From the NCBI RefSeq assembly GCF_900129425.1, contig NZ_LT670817.1, positions 6,324,001 to 6,388,000 on the forward strand: DNA of 64,000 nt, given 5' to 3'. Positions 24,550 through 34,600 of the stretch are shown one piece after another. The stretch's first letter is position 1, and every line of letters starts with the position of its first letter. The stretch comes from Bradyrhizobium erythrophlei (lineage in GTDB: Bacteria > Pseudomonadota > Alphaproteobacteria > Rhizobiales > Xanthobacteraceae). Under the pieces are notes generated by a model, which worked only from the letters and a program-made list of their open reading frames with translations, searched no databases and was not told where the DNA came from. A program made the position numbers and the translations under genes.

Positions 24550-26313
24550 TTACAGCGCGCCGACCCATTTCCTGATCACGCGCAGTTGCACCCATCTAAA
24601 ACCAATCACCATAACCATCATAATGAGCCCGATCACGCTCACCTGCTCGGCGCTGCCATTGGCCCAGAGTTTCAGAAGCACCACCGACAGAACCTCAGAA
24701 CCGACGGAGTAAAGCAGCACGGAAGCGCTGAGTTCGCGCATGATCCCAAAGAACACGAGCACCCAGCCTACTGCAAAAGAAGGCCAGACCAGCGCGATCA
24801 TGATGCGCTGCATCGTCTGCAGCCAGCTCGCACCATGCACGCGCGAGCACTCTTCGAGATCGAACGACAATTGAGCATACGCGCTCGACATCACCCGAAC
24901 CGAGAGCGGGGTGCCCAGTGAAATATAGGCAAGCAGAAGCGCCCAGATCGTCCCGTAGATCGGGATGGCATGCGGCAGCATCGCGAAGCCCCACAGGAAA
25001 CCAACTCCGAGAACGATGCCCGGCATCATCCAGGGCAACCATGCCATCGCATCGATCAGGCTGCGTCCGCGCCACTTGGTCCTGACCGAGATGTACGCAA
25101 CGATACCGCCGAGCCCCATCGTCAGCGTCGCTCCGACGAAACCCAGAAGCATCGTGTTGCCGAAGCCGCGCCAGAACTCACTGCTGCCGGCCACCTCCTG
25201 ATAATGTTCGAGCGTCAGCATGTCCCATTGGTAGAAGCCGAAGAACTTGAAAAAGGATCCGATCAGCAGTTGACCTACCGGCAGAACGACTGTGATAAAG
25301 AAGAACAGTGCGCAAAACGCGAAGGTTACCCAGCGCCATCTGCCGAGCTTCATCACCGCCGGCGAATAGCCCTTGCCGGTTACCGTCTGGAAGCTGCGCC
25401 CGCGCAACACGCCCCATTGCAAAAGGATGATGAGGAACATCAGCGCCATGATCACGAAGCTGATCGCGGTCGCATATTGATATTGCGGCGGCGAGCGCTG
25501 GTTGATGGAATCGTAAATATCAGTCGTGATGACGTGAATGCCGGCCGGCGAGCCGAAGAACAGAGGCGATTCGAAATTCTCGATGCCGCGGATGAAACTG
25601 AGGATCGCGGCACCGGTGAGCGCCGGCAGCATCAGCTTCAATGTGACGGTGCAGAATGTCCGCAGGCGCGTCGCCCCGCACATCCGGGCCGCTTCCTCGA
25701 GGCTTGGATCCATCGCGCGAAACGCATCGACGATCAGCAAAAACAGGAACGGCACGGAGTATTGCATCATGTGCCAGATCACGCCGCCGTAGGAATAGAC
25801 GTTGATTGGCGAACCCATGGATCCCGTGATCCACTGGTAGACCTGGTTGAGAAGCCCAACCTGCGGATTGCCCAACATGCCCCAAGCCATCGCGGTGAGG
25901 ATCGGCGGGATAAAGAACGGCAGCGTCACCAGCACTTCGAGCGTTCCGCGAAACGGGGTATCCGTCCTCGCGAGAATCCAGGCAAGCAATACCGCGATGA
26001 TTACCGACGGGATGGTCTTAGCCAGCGATATGCCGATGGTATTGAGAAGGATAAGCAGACTCTGCTGCGAAACGATGTCCCGATAGCCGTCGAGATTGAA
26101 CACGCCGACGACGCCAGGAGGCGTCGAATGCAGACTGCCATAGAGCAGCATCGACAGCGGGTAGACCGTCAGGAACGCCAGCAAAAGGGCCAGCAGCGTC
26201 AGGCCAACGATGCGGCCAGCCGGCGTCGCGCGCAGCCATCGCCAAGCGCCGGAACTGCTCGGTGACGGCGTCGTCACGATACCCGATACGCGATCGTCGG
26301 CCGAAAGAGTCAT
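24550..26313 (-). CDS. ABC transporter permease, fused double-length (FbpB-like)
   Basis: A 587-residue inner-membrane permease with two MetI-like halves (about residues 70-290 and 340-580) and roughly twelve membrane helices. Each half has the EAA loop that docks the ATPase: DPSLEEAARMCGATRLRTF in the first and LEECSRVHGASWLQTMQRIM in the second. This fused layout is typical of Fe(III)/thiamine/aminoethylphosphonate importers. It follows binding protein B by a short gap and precedes the ATPase. Confidence 0.92.
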   Translation of the reverse strand: MTLSADDRVSGIVTTPSPSSSGAWRWLRATPAGRIVGLTLLALLLAFLTVYPLSMLLYGSLHSTPPGVVGVFNLDGYRDIVSQQSLLILLNTIGISLAKTIPSVIIAVLLAWILARTDTPFRGTLEVLVTLPFFIPPILTAMAWGMLGNPQVGLLNQVYQWITGSMGSPINVYSYGGVIWHMMQYSVPFLFLLIVDAFRAMDPSLEEAARMCGATRLRTFCTVTLKLMLPALTGAAILSFIRGIENFESPLFFGSPAGIHVITTDIYDSINQRSPPQYQYATAISFVIMALMFLIILLQWGVLRGRSFQTVTGKGYSPAVMKLGRWRWVTFAFCALFFFITVVLPVGQLLIGSFFKFFGFYQWDMLTLEHYQEVAGSSEFWRGFGNTMLLGFVGATLTMGLGGIVAYISVRTKWRGRSLIDAMAWLPWMMPGIVLGVGFLWGFAMLPHAIPIYGTIWALLLAYISLGTPLSVRVMSSAYAQLSFDLEECSRVHGASWLQTMQRIMIALVWPSFAVGWVLVFFGIMRELSASVLLYSVGSEVLSVVLLKLWANGSAEQVSVIGLIMMVMVIGFRWVQLRVIRKWVGAL

Positions 26314-26326
26314 CGAGCGAGCCGCC

Positions 26327-27343
26327 TCACGGATAGAGCTTCTTGGCCAGCGCCATCATGTCCGCGCGCTCGGAAAGTTTGGCCGGGCCGATCAGTTTGG
26401 CGTTGGCATAGGGCTGGGCGTCCGGATCGGCGCGTTCGGCCGCGCCCTGCACGACCGGAAGCATCCAGGCATTGGCGTAAAGTGCCTGCGAATCGACACT
26501 CAGGAAATGTTGCATGAAGAGCCGCGCGGCATTCGGATGCGGTGCGCCCTTCAGCATCGCCATATCCATCTGCGCGTAAGGCGCCCCCTCCTTCGGCACC
26601 ACGACCTTGACCGGCAGGCCCTTGAGATCGGAGGCAAAGGCGAAAACTTGCGAAATATAAATCGGGTATTCGCCCCGCGCGACGCGGCGGGCATCATTGC
26701 GCATGTCGCGGCTAAACACAGGCTTTTGCTCGGCCAACTTTTCGTTGAAATCAGCACCCATGCTCTTTTGCAGAATCGCGAACAGGGTGTTGCCACTGCC
26801 GAGCGGACGCATGTCATCCGACAGCAGCTTGCCCTTCCATTTCGGCGCGTTCAGGTCGTTCCAACTGGTCGGAACGTCGTCACCCCTGACGAGCCTGGTG
26901 TTGATCAGGATGCCCATCGGCTGAACATAGGCGGGCACGCTGAAGTCGGTGGTCTTGAACGGCGGACGAAGGTTGGCGGCATTGGGGATCGGCGGCAGCT
27001 TCTGAATGAAGTCGCCATTCTTGAGCTGCTCTTCGATCATAGTCGTGGTGACCATTTCGGCGTCACCGAGATAGCGTCCGGCCGATTGTTCGGTCCGGAT
27101 GCGCTCGACCAGTTCGCTGGCGCGCAAATCGAGGCTCTCGACGGGGATCCCGTAAGTCGTCGCGAATGACTTGATAACCGCCTGGAAGTAAGGCGCGCCC
27201 AGCGCCATATTGTAGACGACGACCTTGCCCTCCTGTTTGGCCGCAGCGACAACCGCGTCCCAGGATGCATCTTGCCCCGACGCGGGAACGGCGGCACCGG
27301 CCAACAAGGCGACTACGGCAAGTCTTTTCAAATTCAGCACCAA
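26327..27343 (-). CDS. ABC transporter substrate-binding protein (Fbp/AfuA-like), copy B
   Basis: A 338-residue periplasmic binding protein with a signal peptide (LKRLAVVALLAGAAVPASGQ). Motifs shared with copy A include VVAAAKQEGKVVVYNMALGA, the LRASELVERIRTEQSAGRYL region, WKGKLLSDDMRPLGSG and GAPHPNAARLFM. It sits directly upstream of its permease and ATPase. The SELxERIRTEQSAGRYLGD stretch is nearly the same in both copies, so the ligand-proximal surface may be conserved. Ferric iron is unlikely: the Tyr-Tyr pair of iron binders is not evident. Confidence 0.87.
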   Translation of the reverse strand: MVLNLKRLAVVALLAGAAVPASGQDASWDAVVAAAKQEGKVVVYNMALGAPYFQAVIKSFATTYGIPVESLDLRASELVERIRTEQSAGRYLGDAEMVTTTMIEEQLKNGDFIQKLPPIPNAANLRPPFKTTDFSVPAYVQPMGILINTRLVRGDDVPTSWNDLNAPKWKGKLLSDDMRPLGSGNTLFAILQKSMGADFNEKLAEQKPVFSRDMRNDARRVARGEYPIYISQVFAFASDLKGLPVKVVVPKEGAPYAQMDMAMLKGAPHPNAARLFMQHFLSVDSQALYANAWMLPVVQGAAERADPDAQPYANAKLIGPAKLSERADMMALAKKLYP

Positions 27344-27397
27344 GATTGCGTCCTCGCCTCTTTTTATTGTTATGCCGATCGAGCGCTCGATCAGATC

Positions 27398-27811
27398 TCA
27401 GACTTCGATCACCACGTACTGCTTCTCGATCGAAACCGGGAAGGTTTCTGCTTGCAACTCGCCTTCGACCAACGCCCCGCCGGATTCCACTTTCAGCTCG
27501 AAGCTGCGAACTTTGGTGCGATCCGGTTCGCACCATGATTTTCCCGTTCTTAGATCGAATTCCCATCCATGCCATGGACAGCGCAACAATTCGCCGCGGC
27601 GGCTGAACTGGTAAGACCCCGGCTCGCTGGATTCCACCAGACCGACCATGCGGCCCTTGCACAAGGATGCGCCTTCGTGCGGGCAGCGGTTACCGACTGC
27701 AAAATACTCACCGTTGACGTTGAAGATTCCGATCTCCCGGCCTTTCACGTTCACCAGTTTTCGCTTGCCGGGTGGAATGTCATCGATGGTTGCCACGATG
27801 TGCCGAGCCAT
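27398..27811 (-). CDS. Rieske [2Fe-2S] domain protein, copy B
   Basis: A 137-residue cytosolic Rieske protein starting MARHIVATIDDIPPGKRKLV. The ligands are in NRCPHEGASLCKG and RCPWHGWEFDLRTG. It aligns over its whole length with copy A (20794-21207), including the conserved EIGIFNVNGEYFA-type segment and the PDRxKVRSF stretch near the end. The ATG shares a base with the stop of the upstream amidohydrolase (TGATG). It probably delivers electrons to, or stabilises, a partner enzyme not obvious here. Confidence 0.9.
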   Translation of the reverse strand: MARHIVATIDDIPPGKRKLVNVKGREIGIFNVNGEYFAVGNRCPHEGASLCKGRMVGLVESSEPGSYQFSRRGELLRCPWHGWEFDLRTGKSWCEPDRTKVRSFELKVESGGALVEGELQAETFPVSIEKQYVVIEV

Positions 27812-28914
27812 CAGCGGAATCCATAAAACGCCTGTGCGTTTCGATAGAGAAGCTGGTCGCGCTGCGTCTCGCTGAGAGGCGCCTTGAAGGCGTATCTCGG
27901 ATCGTCGAAATCCCAATGCGGATAATCGGTCGAAAACAGCAGACGATCCCAGCCGATTCGATCGAACAGATCGATCAAATGGGCGGCACGGCCTGGCTCT
28001 TCCATCGGCTGGGTGGTGAACCAGACCTGCTCACGGATATATTCGGAAGGCCGCCGCTTCAGATAGGGAACTTCGCTGCGCAGCCGCGACCAGTGCTTGT
28101 CCATTCGCGCCGTCAACGATGGAATCCAGCCAAGGCCGCCTTCCATAATCACAACGCGAAGCTTCGGGAACCGCTCGAACACACCCTCGAACACCAGACT
28201 TGTCAGAACCGCTTGCATGGTCTGCGCCACCGCATGGTGCTCTTCCATATAATAAGACGGCCATCCGCCGCCGGTGGACGGATGCCCGTTGGTGCCGCCG
28301 ACATGGACCGCGATCGGCAAGTCGTTACGCACGGCCGCCTCGAAAATCGGCCAGTAGCGGCGCCGGCCAAGCGGCTCATCGGTCCGCGGCAAAACCAGGA
28401 TCTGCGTGAAACTTGGATCGCTTGCCCGCGTATCGATTTCCGCGACCGAAGCAGGAGTGTCTTCTTGCGCAACGAGAATGGAAGCACGCAACCGCGGTTC
28501 GTTCTTGACCCACCGCTCGACCTGCCAACTGTTCATGGCCTGGGTCAGCGCCACGCCGAAATCCAGATTTCGTTGGCTGCCGGGATTCCACCGCAAGGGA
28601 ATCAGCATTCCGATTTCGATGCCGTTGGCATCGAGATGCTGCGTCCGCATCAACTCCAGGCTGGAACCAGGAGGACCACCTTCGTCGGGATAGGCATCCA
28701 CCCGCGCCGCGTCCGGCGACATCCGCGGATGGGTCAGCGCCTCGGAAAAGGCATGGCGCAAATGGCTGCCATAGATCGAGAGATGCTCGATCCATTGCCT
28801 GGCCAGATAAGGGTGAACTTCGGTCCACGACGTCATCGCGGGATGAATGTCGCAATCGATCACCCGCAATTTTGATTCGGCGGCACTGCCTCGCTCAAGC
28901 TCGATGATGCTCAT
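27811..28914 (-). CDS. Amidohydrolase-2 family protein, copy B2
   Basis: A 367-residue protein starting MSIIELERGSAAESKLRVID at 28914, where ATGA overlaps the upstream stop. The motifs are VIDCDIHPAMTSW, LPIAVHVGGTNGHPSTGGGW, IMEGGLGWIPSLTARMDKHW and LLFSTDYPHWDFDDP. The pattern is the same as in copy A2, and the two share DAYPxEGGPPGSSLxLMRTQHLD. The metal-site aspartates and histidines are intact, so it should be catalytically active. Reaction unknown. Confidence 0.88.
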   Translation of the reverse strand: MSIIELERGSAAESKLRVIDCDIHPAMTSWTEVHPYLARQWIEHLSIYGSHLRHAFSEALTHPRMSPDAARVDAYPDEGGPPGSSLELMRTQHLDANGIEIGMLIPLRWNPGSQRNLDFGVALTQAMNSWQVERWVKNEPRLRASILVAQEDTPASVAEIDTRASDPSFTQILVLPRTDEPLGRRRYWPIFEAAVRNDLPIAVHVGGTNGHPSTGGGWPSYYMEEHHAVAQTMQAVLTSLVFEGVFERFPKLRVVIMEGGLGWIPSLTARMDKHWSRLRSEVPYLKRRPSEYIREQVWFTTQPMEEPGRAAHLIDLFDRIGWDRLLFSTDYPHWDFDDPRYAFKAPLSETQRDQLLYRNAQAFYGFR

Positions 28915-30041
28915 ACGCTGATCTCCATCGTACGGTCGGCCTTCGCCAACCGCGGGTAAGTCGCGAGCGCATTTTTGCTGGTGATTTTGTCGAACAACGC
29001 ACCGGATAGTCCGTCCGGCAACACGCGATCGCCGTCGAACTGCCAATGCGGATAGTCCGTCGAGAACAGAAACAGCTCATCGGAATTAAGGTGCTCGATC
29101 AGCCGCAGGATCGCTTCCGCCTCATCCGGCGCATCGACCGGCTGAACCGTGAAGCGCACATGATCACGCACGATTTCCGACGGTGCGCGCGTCACCCAGG
29201 GAACCTCGGCCCGAACGCCCTTCCAGGTCTTGTCCGCGCGCCAGATAAAGCCGCTCAACCAGGTCAGTCCCGACTCGATGGCGACTACCTTGAGTCCGGG
29301 GAACTTGGCGAACACGCCTTCGGAGATCATGCTCTGCAATTGATTTTCGAACGCGGCGGACTGCGACACGTAGTCCTCGACATAATAAGATGGCCATCCC
29401 GCAGCGGTCGGCGCATAGCGATACGCGCTGCCGGCGTGAACGCCGATCGGTAGGCCCAGCTGTTCCGCCAGGCGATAGATTGGCCAGAGCTGCCGGCGTC
29501 CGAGCGTGACCTCGCCGGACACCAGCATCAACACCTGCACGAAGCGCATGTCGTCGGCGCGTCGTTCGATTTCGGCAACCGCAAGCTCGGTATTATGTGT
29601 CGTGATCACGATCGACGCGCGCAGGCGAGGATCCCGGCTGAGCCAATGATCACGGATCCAATCGTTGGTGGCGCGGCAGAGTACGGCGGCCATGTCTTCG
29701 CTGTGCATGACCTGGGCACCGTACAGGCAGTTGAGAATGCCAAACCGCGGCTGGTAACGATCCAGCACATGCGCTTGCATCGCCTCCAGCGACGATCCCG
29801 GCTTTTGGTCGCGGTCGAGCTTCCAGTCCGGGCGGCACGACAGCGGCGCGTTTTGGGGATAGCTCGTAAGGCTTAGATTGAGACGATCGAGCGCGCGAAT
29901 CGAGCACATTTCGCGCCAGTAATCGTCGAGATACGGCAACAGCACACTCATCCCGGGCAATGCTGGATGCAGATCACAGTCAATCGCGCCGGAATAGTTG
30001 GCCGGACGGTCGGCATCGTTCGCTGGACGGTCTCCTGCCAT
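28911..30041 (-). CDS. Amidohydrolase-2 family protein, copy B1 (first gene of the locus)
   Basis: A 376-residue protein with an N-terminal extension (MAGDRPANDADRPANYSGAI) before the D-C-D-L-H-P metal motif. LGLPIGVHAGSAYRYAPTAA and LFLFSTDYPHWQFDGDRVLP provide the later metal positions. It is paralogous to copy A1. As the first gene of the ten-gene minus-strand locus it faces a divergent MarR gene across 144 bases, where the control elements probably lie. Confidence 0.88.
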   Translation of the reverse strand: MAGDRPANDADRPANYSGAIDCDLHPALPGMSVLLPYLDDYWREMCSIRALDRLNLSLTSYPQNAPLSCRPDWKLDRDQKPGSSLEAMQAHVLDRYQPRFGILNCLYGAQVMHSEDMAAVLCRATNDWIRDHWLSRDPRLRASIVITTHNTELAVAEIERRADDMRFVQVLMLVSGEVTLGRRQLWPIYRLAEQLGLPIGVHAGSAYRYAPTAAGWPSYYVEDYVSQSAAFENQLQSMISEGVFAKFPGLKVVAIESGLTWLSGFIWRADKTWKGVRAEVPWVTRAPSEIVRDHVRFTVQPVDAPDEAEAILRLIEHLNSDELFLFSTDYPHWQFDGDRVLPDGLSGALFDKITSKNALATYPRLAKADRTMEISV

Positions 30042-30106
30042 GGACTTTTCTGCGTTGTGGGTTTGGCGCTTTGGCCAGATTGGACTTATGTTGACGGATC
30101 AATAAA

Positions 30107-30131
30107 TGACATGTCAAGCTATTTGACTTGA
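30107..30131. promoter_or_regulatory. Candidate MarR operator between divergent genes
   Basis: Two overlapping dyads are present: the perfect palindrome TGACATGTCA (30107-30116) and TCAAG-N8-CTTGA (30114-30131). On the minus strand a TTGACA hexamer, a possible -35 of the amidohydrolase operon, overlaps them. MarR proteins typically bind 16-20 bp dyads in their own divergent promoter. Inference only. Confidence 0.35.
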
Positions 30132-30185
30132 GGGGCCAGAAATCGACCTGGTGAGGGTTCCGAAGCTTGCGAGGAGACATTTTGA

Positions 30186-30692
30186 ATGCCCGCCACCACC
30201 AAGCCCTCTGGGATCAACGATGTGTCCCCGAGAACACCGCGGATCGGCGGAATACTCGGCGAGGAACACATCGCAGTCCTGTTATCCAGTGTCGGCACCC
30301 GGCTCAATCGAGGCGCCACCGCTTATTACCGCACGGCGTGGAATCTGAGCATGGTAGAGTGGCGCCTGCTGATCGTGCTCAAGGATACCGAATTCCTCAA
30401 TGTGGGCGAATTGTCCGAGGCGGCGGACCTCGACAAGGCGGCTGTCAGTCGAAGTCTCGCTTTGCTTGAAGAACGAAATCTCGTTTTTGTCGAGCAGACG
30501 AGGACGCGGGGTCGCGCCGCGATCGCGAAGTTGACAGTCGAGGGACGTGAGCTCTCCGAAAAGCTATTGCGGGTTTCGCTCGAACGCGAGGCGCTGCTGT
30601 TCAAATACTTTACTCCCGCCGACAAAGAACACCTGAACGTACTTCTTCGTCAGCTGGCGCGTGCCTTGGCGGGCCCGGACTGGGACTATTAG
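30186..30692 (+). CDS. MarR-family transcriptional regulator
   Basis: A 168-residue winged-helix dimeric regulator. After a 35-residue lead it has the MarR core: MVEWRLLIVLKDTEFLNVGE, the recognition-helix region LDKAAVSRSLALLEERNLVF and the wing RTRGRAAIAKLTVEGRELSE. It is divergent from the amidohydrolase/ABC locus and probably represses it, with release by the pathway substrate. MarR regulators of this kind commonly sense aromatic carboxylates, which would be compatible with the locus but is not shown by the sequence. Confidence 0.88.
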   Translation: MPATTKPSGINDVSPRTPRIGGILGEEHIAVLLSSVGTRLNRGATAYYRTAWNLSMVEWRLLIVLKDTEFLNVGELSEAADLDKAAVSRSLALLEERNLVFVEQTRTRGRAAIAKLTVEGRELSEKLLRVSLEREALLFKYFTPADKEHLNVLLRQLARALAGPDWDY

Positions 30693-30867
30693 TCAAGCGA
30701 CCTGTCGACCCCAGAGCGGAGGGAGCGTCTTTCCAAAGCCTGGCGAGCCTCAGATGCGTTTGGAGTTATCAGTCGCAAATGATCCGCTGGTCTGCACATG
30801 AATGACCGCTTTGCGCCATAAGCGGGTCTTCGTCATCGCCCGTCTGGCAGGGGCTTTCAAGGTGTTG

Positions 30868-31575
30868 CTACCCGGCTGTCGTAGTGAGCGACGACATTTC
30901 GACCGAGGTATGCACAAAGCCGCCAGCGTCGGACAGTCGTCCCGTTCCGATATATTCGCCGACGCTCGTCCACGTGAAATACTTTCGATGCCAGTCGATC
31001 GATGTTATTCGCACATCGGAAAATTCGAGAAATTTCCGCGTCAGCGGAAAGAGACACTTGAAGACAGACTCCTTTGCGGAAAACACCAATGTGCAGAATT
31101 CGCAAAAGCTGCGACCATGGGCCGCTTTGAACAGAGTCGCCTCATCGACCATACAGATGTCGGCGATGTCGGCCGTCATCGCAGGATCGATGATCTGTTC
31201 CGAATCGATGCCAAGCGCGGCGACGTCAGCCGCCCATGCCACCGCGGCAGCGGCAAAGTCGCCAGTATGAGTGATTGAGCCGACCACACCGTCGGGCCAG
31301 ATCGGCGCGCGGTCCTCGGCCATGGCTACGTGAGTTGAACCGGCGCCCAGACACTGAAGCGCTTGCTTCGCACACCATCGACCGGCGAGAAATTCTCGCT
31401 GGCGATTCTGAGTTGCGTGCCGGAGAGCTTGTGGCAAACGCGATCGCGTTTCGGCATTCAGCGGAAGCGCGAAGGCAGCATCGGTGTAGTCGAGCGAACG
31501 ATAGAAAACGCGCTGCGAAAGCCGATGTCGGCTTGGCGGCGCCGCTCGAGCCTCGCAGGCTATCCGCCGGTTCAT
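30868..31575 (-). CDS. 4'-phosphopantetheinyl transferase (EntD-like)
   Basis: A 235-residue Sfp-superfamily enzyme that should convert the apo-carrier domains of the neighbouring NRPS to the holo form using CoA. Motifs: REFLAGRWCAKQAL (P1-like region), GVVGSITHTGDFAAAAVAWA (P1a), the Mg-binding LGIDSEQII (a G-I-D-x-E variant of G-I-D-I-E) and FSAKESVFKCLFPL (P3, W/F-x-x-K-E-A/S). It lies 43 bases after the RND pump gene on the same strand, as the last gene of the cluster. A dedicated transferase strengthens the case for a self-contained biosynthetic locus. Confidence 0.88.
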   Translation of the reverse strand: MNRRIACEARAAPPSRHRLSQRVFYRSLDYTDAAFALPLNAETRSRLPQALRHATQNRQREFLAGRWCAKQALQCLGAGSTHVAMAEDRAPIWPDGVVGSITHTGDFAAAAVAWAADVAALGIDSEQIIDPAMTADIADICMVDEATLFKAAHGRSFCEFCTLVFSAKESVFKCLFPLTRKFLEFSDVRITSIDWHRKYFTWTSVGEYIGTGRLSDAGGFVHTSVEMSSLTTTAG

Positions 31576-31617
31576 GACGGGTCAGCGATGATGAATGCGG
31601 TGCCGAGGGTCACGTGA

Positions 31618-34600
31618 TCAGGCCGGCTCATTGCCGTCCAGCTCATTTCGCCTCTTCAGTCCGATAAGGCGCGAAAGCTTGCTGCTCCAGATGCGGCCGA
31701 CGTCGTCCATGATCGTAAAGGCTGCCGGCACGAAGACAAGGCTGAGAAAGGTCGAGGCGAGCAGCCCGCCAATCAACGCGATCGCCATGGGGGAACGGAA
31801 CGCACCGCCTTCGCCGATTCCCAATGCCGAAGGAACCATGCCTGCAGTCATGGCCGCTGTGGTCATGATCACGGGTTGAACGCGCTTGCGGCCGGCTTCG
31901 ATCAATGCCTGCGTGCGGCTGACACCGCTCGCCATTTCCGCGATTGCGAAGTCCACGAGCAGGATCGCGTTCTTGGTCACGATTCCCATCAGCATGAGAA
32001 AGCCGATAATCACCGAAAGGTTGATTGCATTGCCGGTCAGAAGCAGCGCAAGGAACGCTCCGCCGATCGAAAGCGGCATGGAGAAGATGATGGTGATCGG
32101 CTGCATCGCGTCGGCGAACAGAAGAACGAGAACGGCGAGCACCATCAGCACGCCTGCAGCGATCGCGCGCGAGAAGCTCGAAAAGACTTCTTCCATGATT
32201 TCTGAATCGCCGAACCTTGTGATCGTCACACCAGCGGGCAGGTTTCGTGCCGAGGGCAGCGCCATCACCTGCTCGATCGCCTCGCCGAGCGGGGTGCTTC
32301 CGACAAGGTCGGCCTCGATCGCCACGCGACGCCTGCGATCGTAGCGTTCTATGGTCGTCGGTCCCTCGCCGAAACCGGTATCGGCGACCGTCGCCAATGG
32401 TACCGTTGTGCCGTTCTTAGCCTTGATGCGCAGCATGTCGAGAGTCGATAAATCGTCCCGCGCCCGCTCGTCGAGTTGCACGCGGATTGGCACTTGGCGA
32501 TCGATGGCCGAGAACTTCGCCAGATGCGCAGATACATCGCCGATCGTCGCAATCCGTGCCGCTTCGGCAATCTGCGCCCCTGAGATCCCGAGATCGGCAG
32601 CCTCCTCAAGCCTCGGCTCGATGCGAATCTCCGGCCGGTCGAGTGCCGCGGTCGAGACCACATTCGCGAGAACGGACACCTGCTGCCGGGCCTCCCGCTC
32701 CAGCGCGAGCGCCGCTTGCTCGAGCGCGGCGCCAGGGGGCCCGGAAAGGATCAGCGTGAATTCGCGTCCGCCGCCGCCGTTGCCGAAGCTGTAGCGGATA
32801 TCCGGGATCGCGCCGAGCACAGCGCGCATGTCGCGCTCGAATGCCTTCTGGTCGTGCGACCGTTCGCTGCGGGCGACGAGGTCTATGACGATAGTGGCCT
32901 TGCGTACTTCACCGGCAGTGACGCTCAGCCCGTTGGTACCGGCGGCGCCGCCGACCGCATAGACGTTCCTGACTTCGGGCCGCTCCTTGAGCAGCGCAGT
33001 AATGCGGTCCGCGGTCGCCGCGGTATCCGCGATCGTCGAGCCCGGTGGCAGCTCGAACAGGAGAACCGAACGCGACAGATCATTGGTCGGCAGGAAGCCA
33101 TACGGCAAAGACCCTGCGATCATGATCGATCCCACGAAGATCAGCGCCCCGAGCGCGAGCGTGACGAATCGGTTGCGAAGCGACCACTCGAGCAGGCGCA
33201 GATAGCGCCCCATGATGATGCCGTGGCCTTCGACGCGGCGCTGACGGTCGCGCAGGAAATATGCCGCGAGCAGCGGCGTTATGAGTCTCGCGACCAGCAG
33301 AGAGAATGTGACTGCGATGGCGACCGTGAGACCGAATTGCTTGAAATATTGGCCAGCGATGCCGCCCATGAAGCTGACCGGCATGAACATGGCGACGATG
33401 GTCATGGTCGTCGCGACTACCGCGAGCCCGATCTCGTCCGCGGCCTCGAGTGAGGCCCGATAGGCCGATTTGCCCATACGAATGTGCCGGACGATGTTCT
33501 CGATCTCCACAATGGCATCATCGACCAGGATGCCGGTGACGAGCGTGATCGCAAGCAGACTGACGGCGTTCAGCGAAAACCCGAGGATGTCCATCGCCCA
33601 GAAGGTAGGAAGAATTGACAGCGGTATCGCGAGCACGGAAATCGCCGTCGCTCGGAAATCGCGCAAAAAAATCAGCACAACGACGACCGCGAGGATTGCG
33701 CCTTCGGTCAACGTCTGCATGGTGGCGCGATAATCGGTCTTGGTATAGCGCACCGTGCTGTCGATCTCGGAAATCGACAATTCGGGATGCGCCTTGGCGA
33801 GTTCCTGCAACTTCTTGGAAACGGCCTCCGCGACAGCCACATCGGAGAAGCCTTTTGCACGGTAGATACCAAAGGTGACGACCGGTTGCCCGTCGAGGCT
33901 GGCGAAGCTGCGTGCTTCCGCCGCGCCATCGGTGACCGTGGCAATCTCATTCAACTTGGTCTTTCGAGCGCCCGGCAGTACGATCGTGCGATTGGCTAGT
34001 TCCTCGACCGTCTCGGCGCCCGCGAGCATCCGTATGGTTTGCTCTCGCGAGCCCACTTCGCCGCGCCCGCCTGTGAGATCGACATTCGTGGCTCGCAGCT
34101 GTTCATTCACGTCCGGCGCGGTGATTCCGAGCGCCATCAGCCGGTCGGGCAGGAGCGACACCCGGATTTCACGGTCGACGCCACCCGCGCGCTTGACCTG
34201 CGCGACGCCGCGAACGCCCTCCAGCGCTCCCGCGATGACGTCATCGACGAACCAGGACACCTGCTCGGCCGTCCTCGAGGGAATCGACACCGCATAGGTG
34301 ACGATGGCCATCCCTTCGACGTCGACCCGCTGTATCGACGGTTCTTCGATACTCTGCGGCAGCTCCGACCGGATGTTCGCCATCGCGTTGCGGACGTCAT
34401 TCACCGCACGATCGGCCGGCGTCTCCAACTGAAACTCGACCGTCGTGATGGACACCCCATCAGAGATGCTCGACGTTATGTGCTTGACCCCAACGACCCC
34501 GGCCGCCGCGTTCTCGACGTTTTTCGTGACCTGCGTTTCCAACTCGCTCGGCGCAGCACCCGTCTGAGCGACGGTGATGGTGACGATGGGAATGTCGATG

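Noticed and set aside
24970..26265. Plus-strand open frame of 431 codons opposite the ABC permease
   Set aside because: The translation is a low-complexity Arg/Gln/His-rich antisense shadow, while the minus strand encodes an intact permease with EAA loops.
26327..27343. Ferric iron-binding protein
   Set aside because: The overall family fits, but the Tyr-Tyr iron ligands are not evident and the neighbours are catabolic hydrolases rather than iron-uptake genes.
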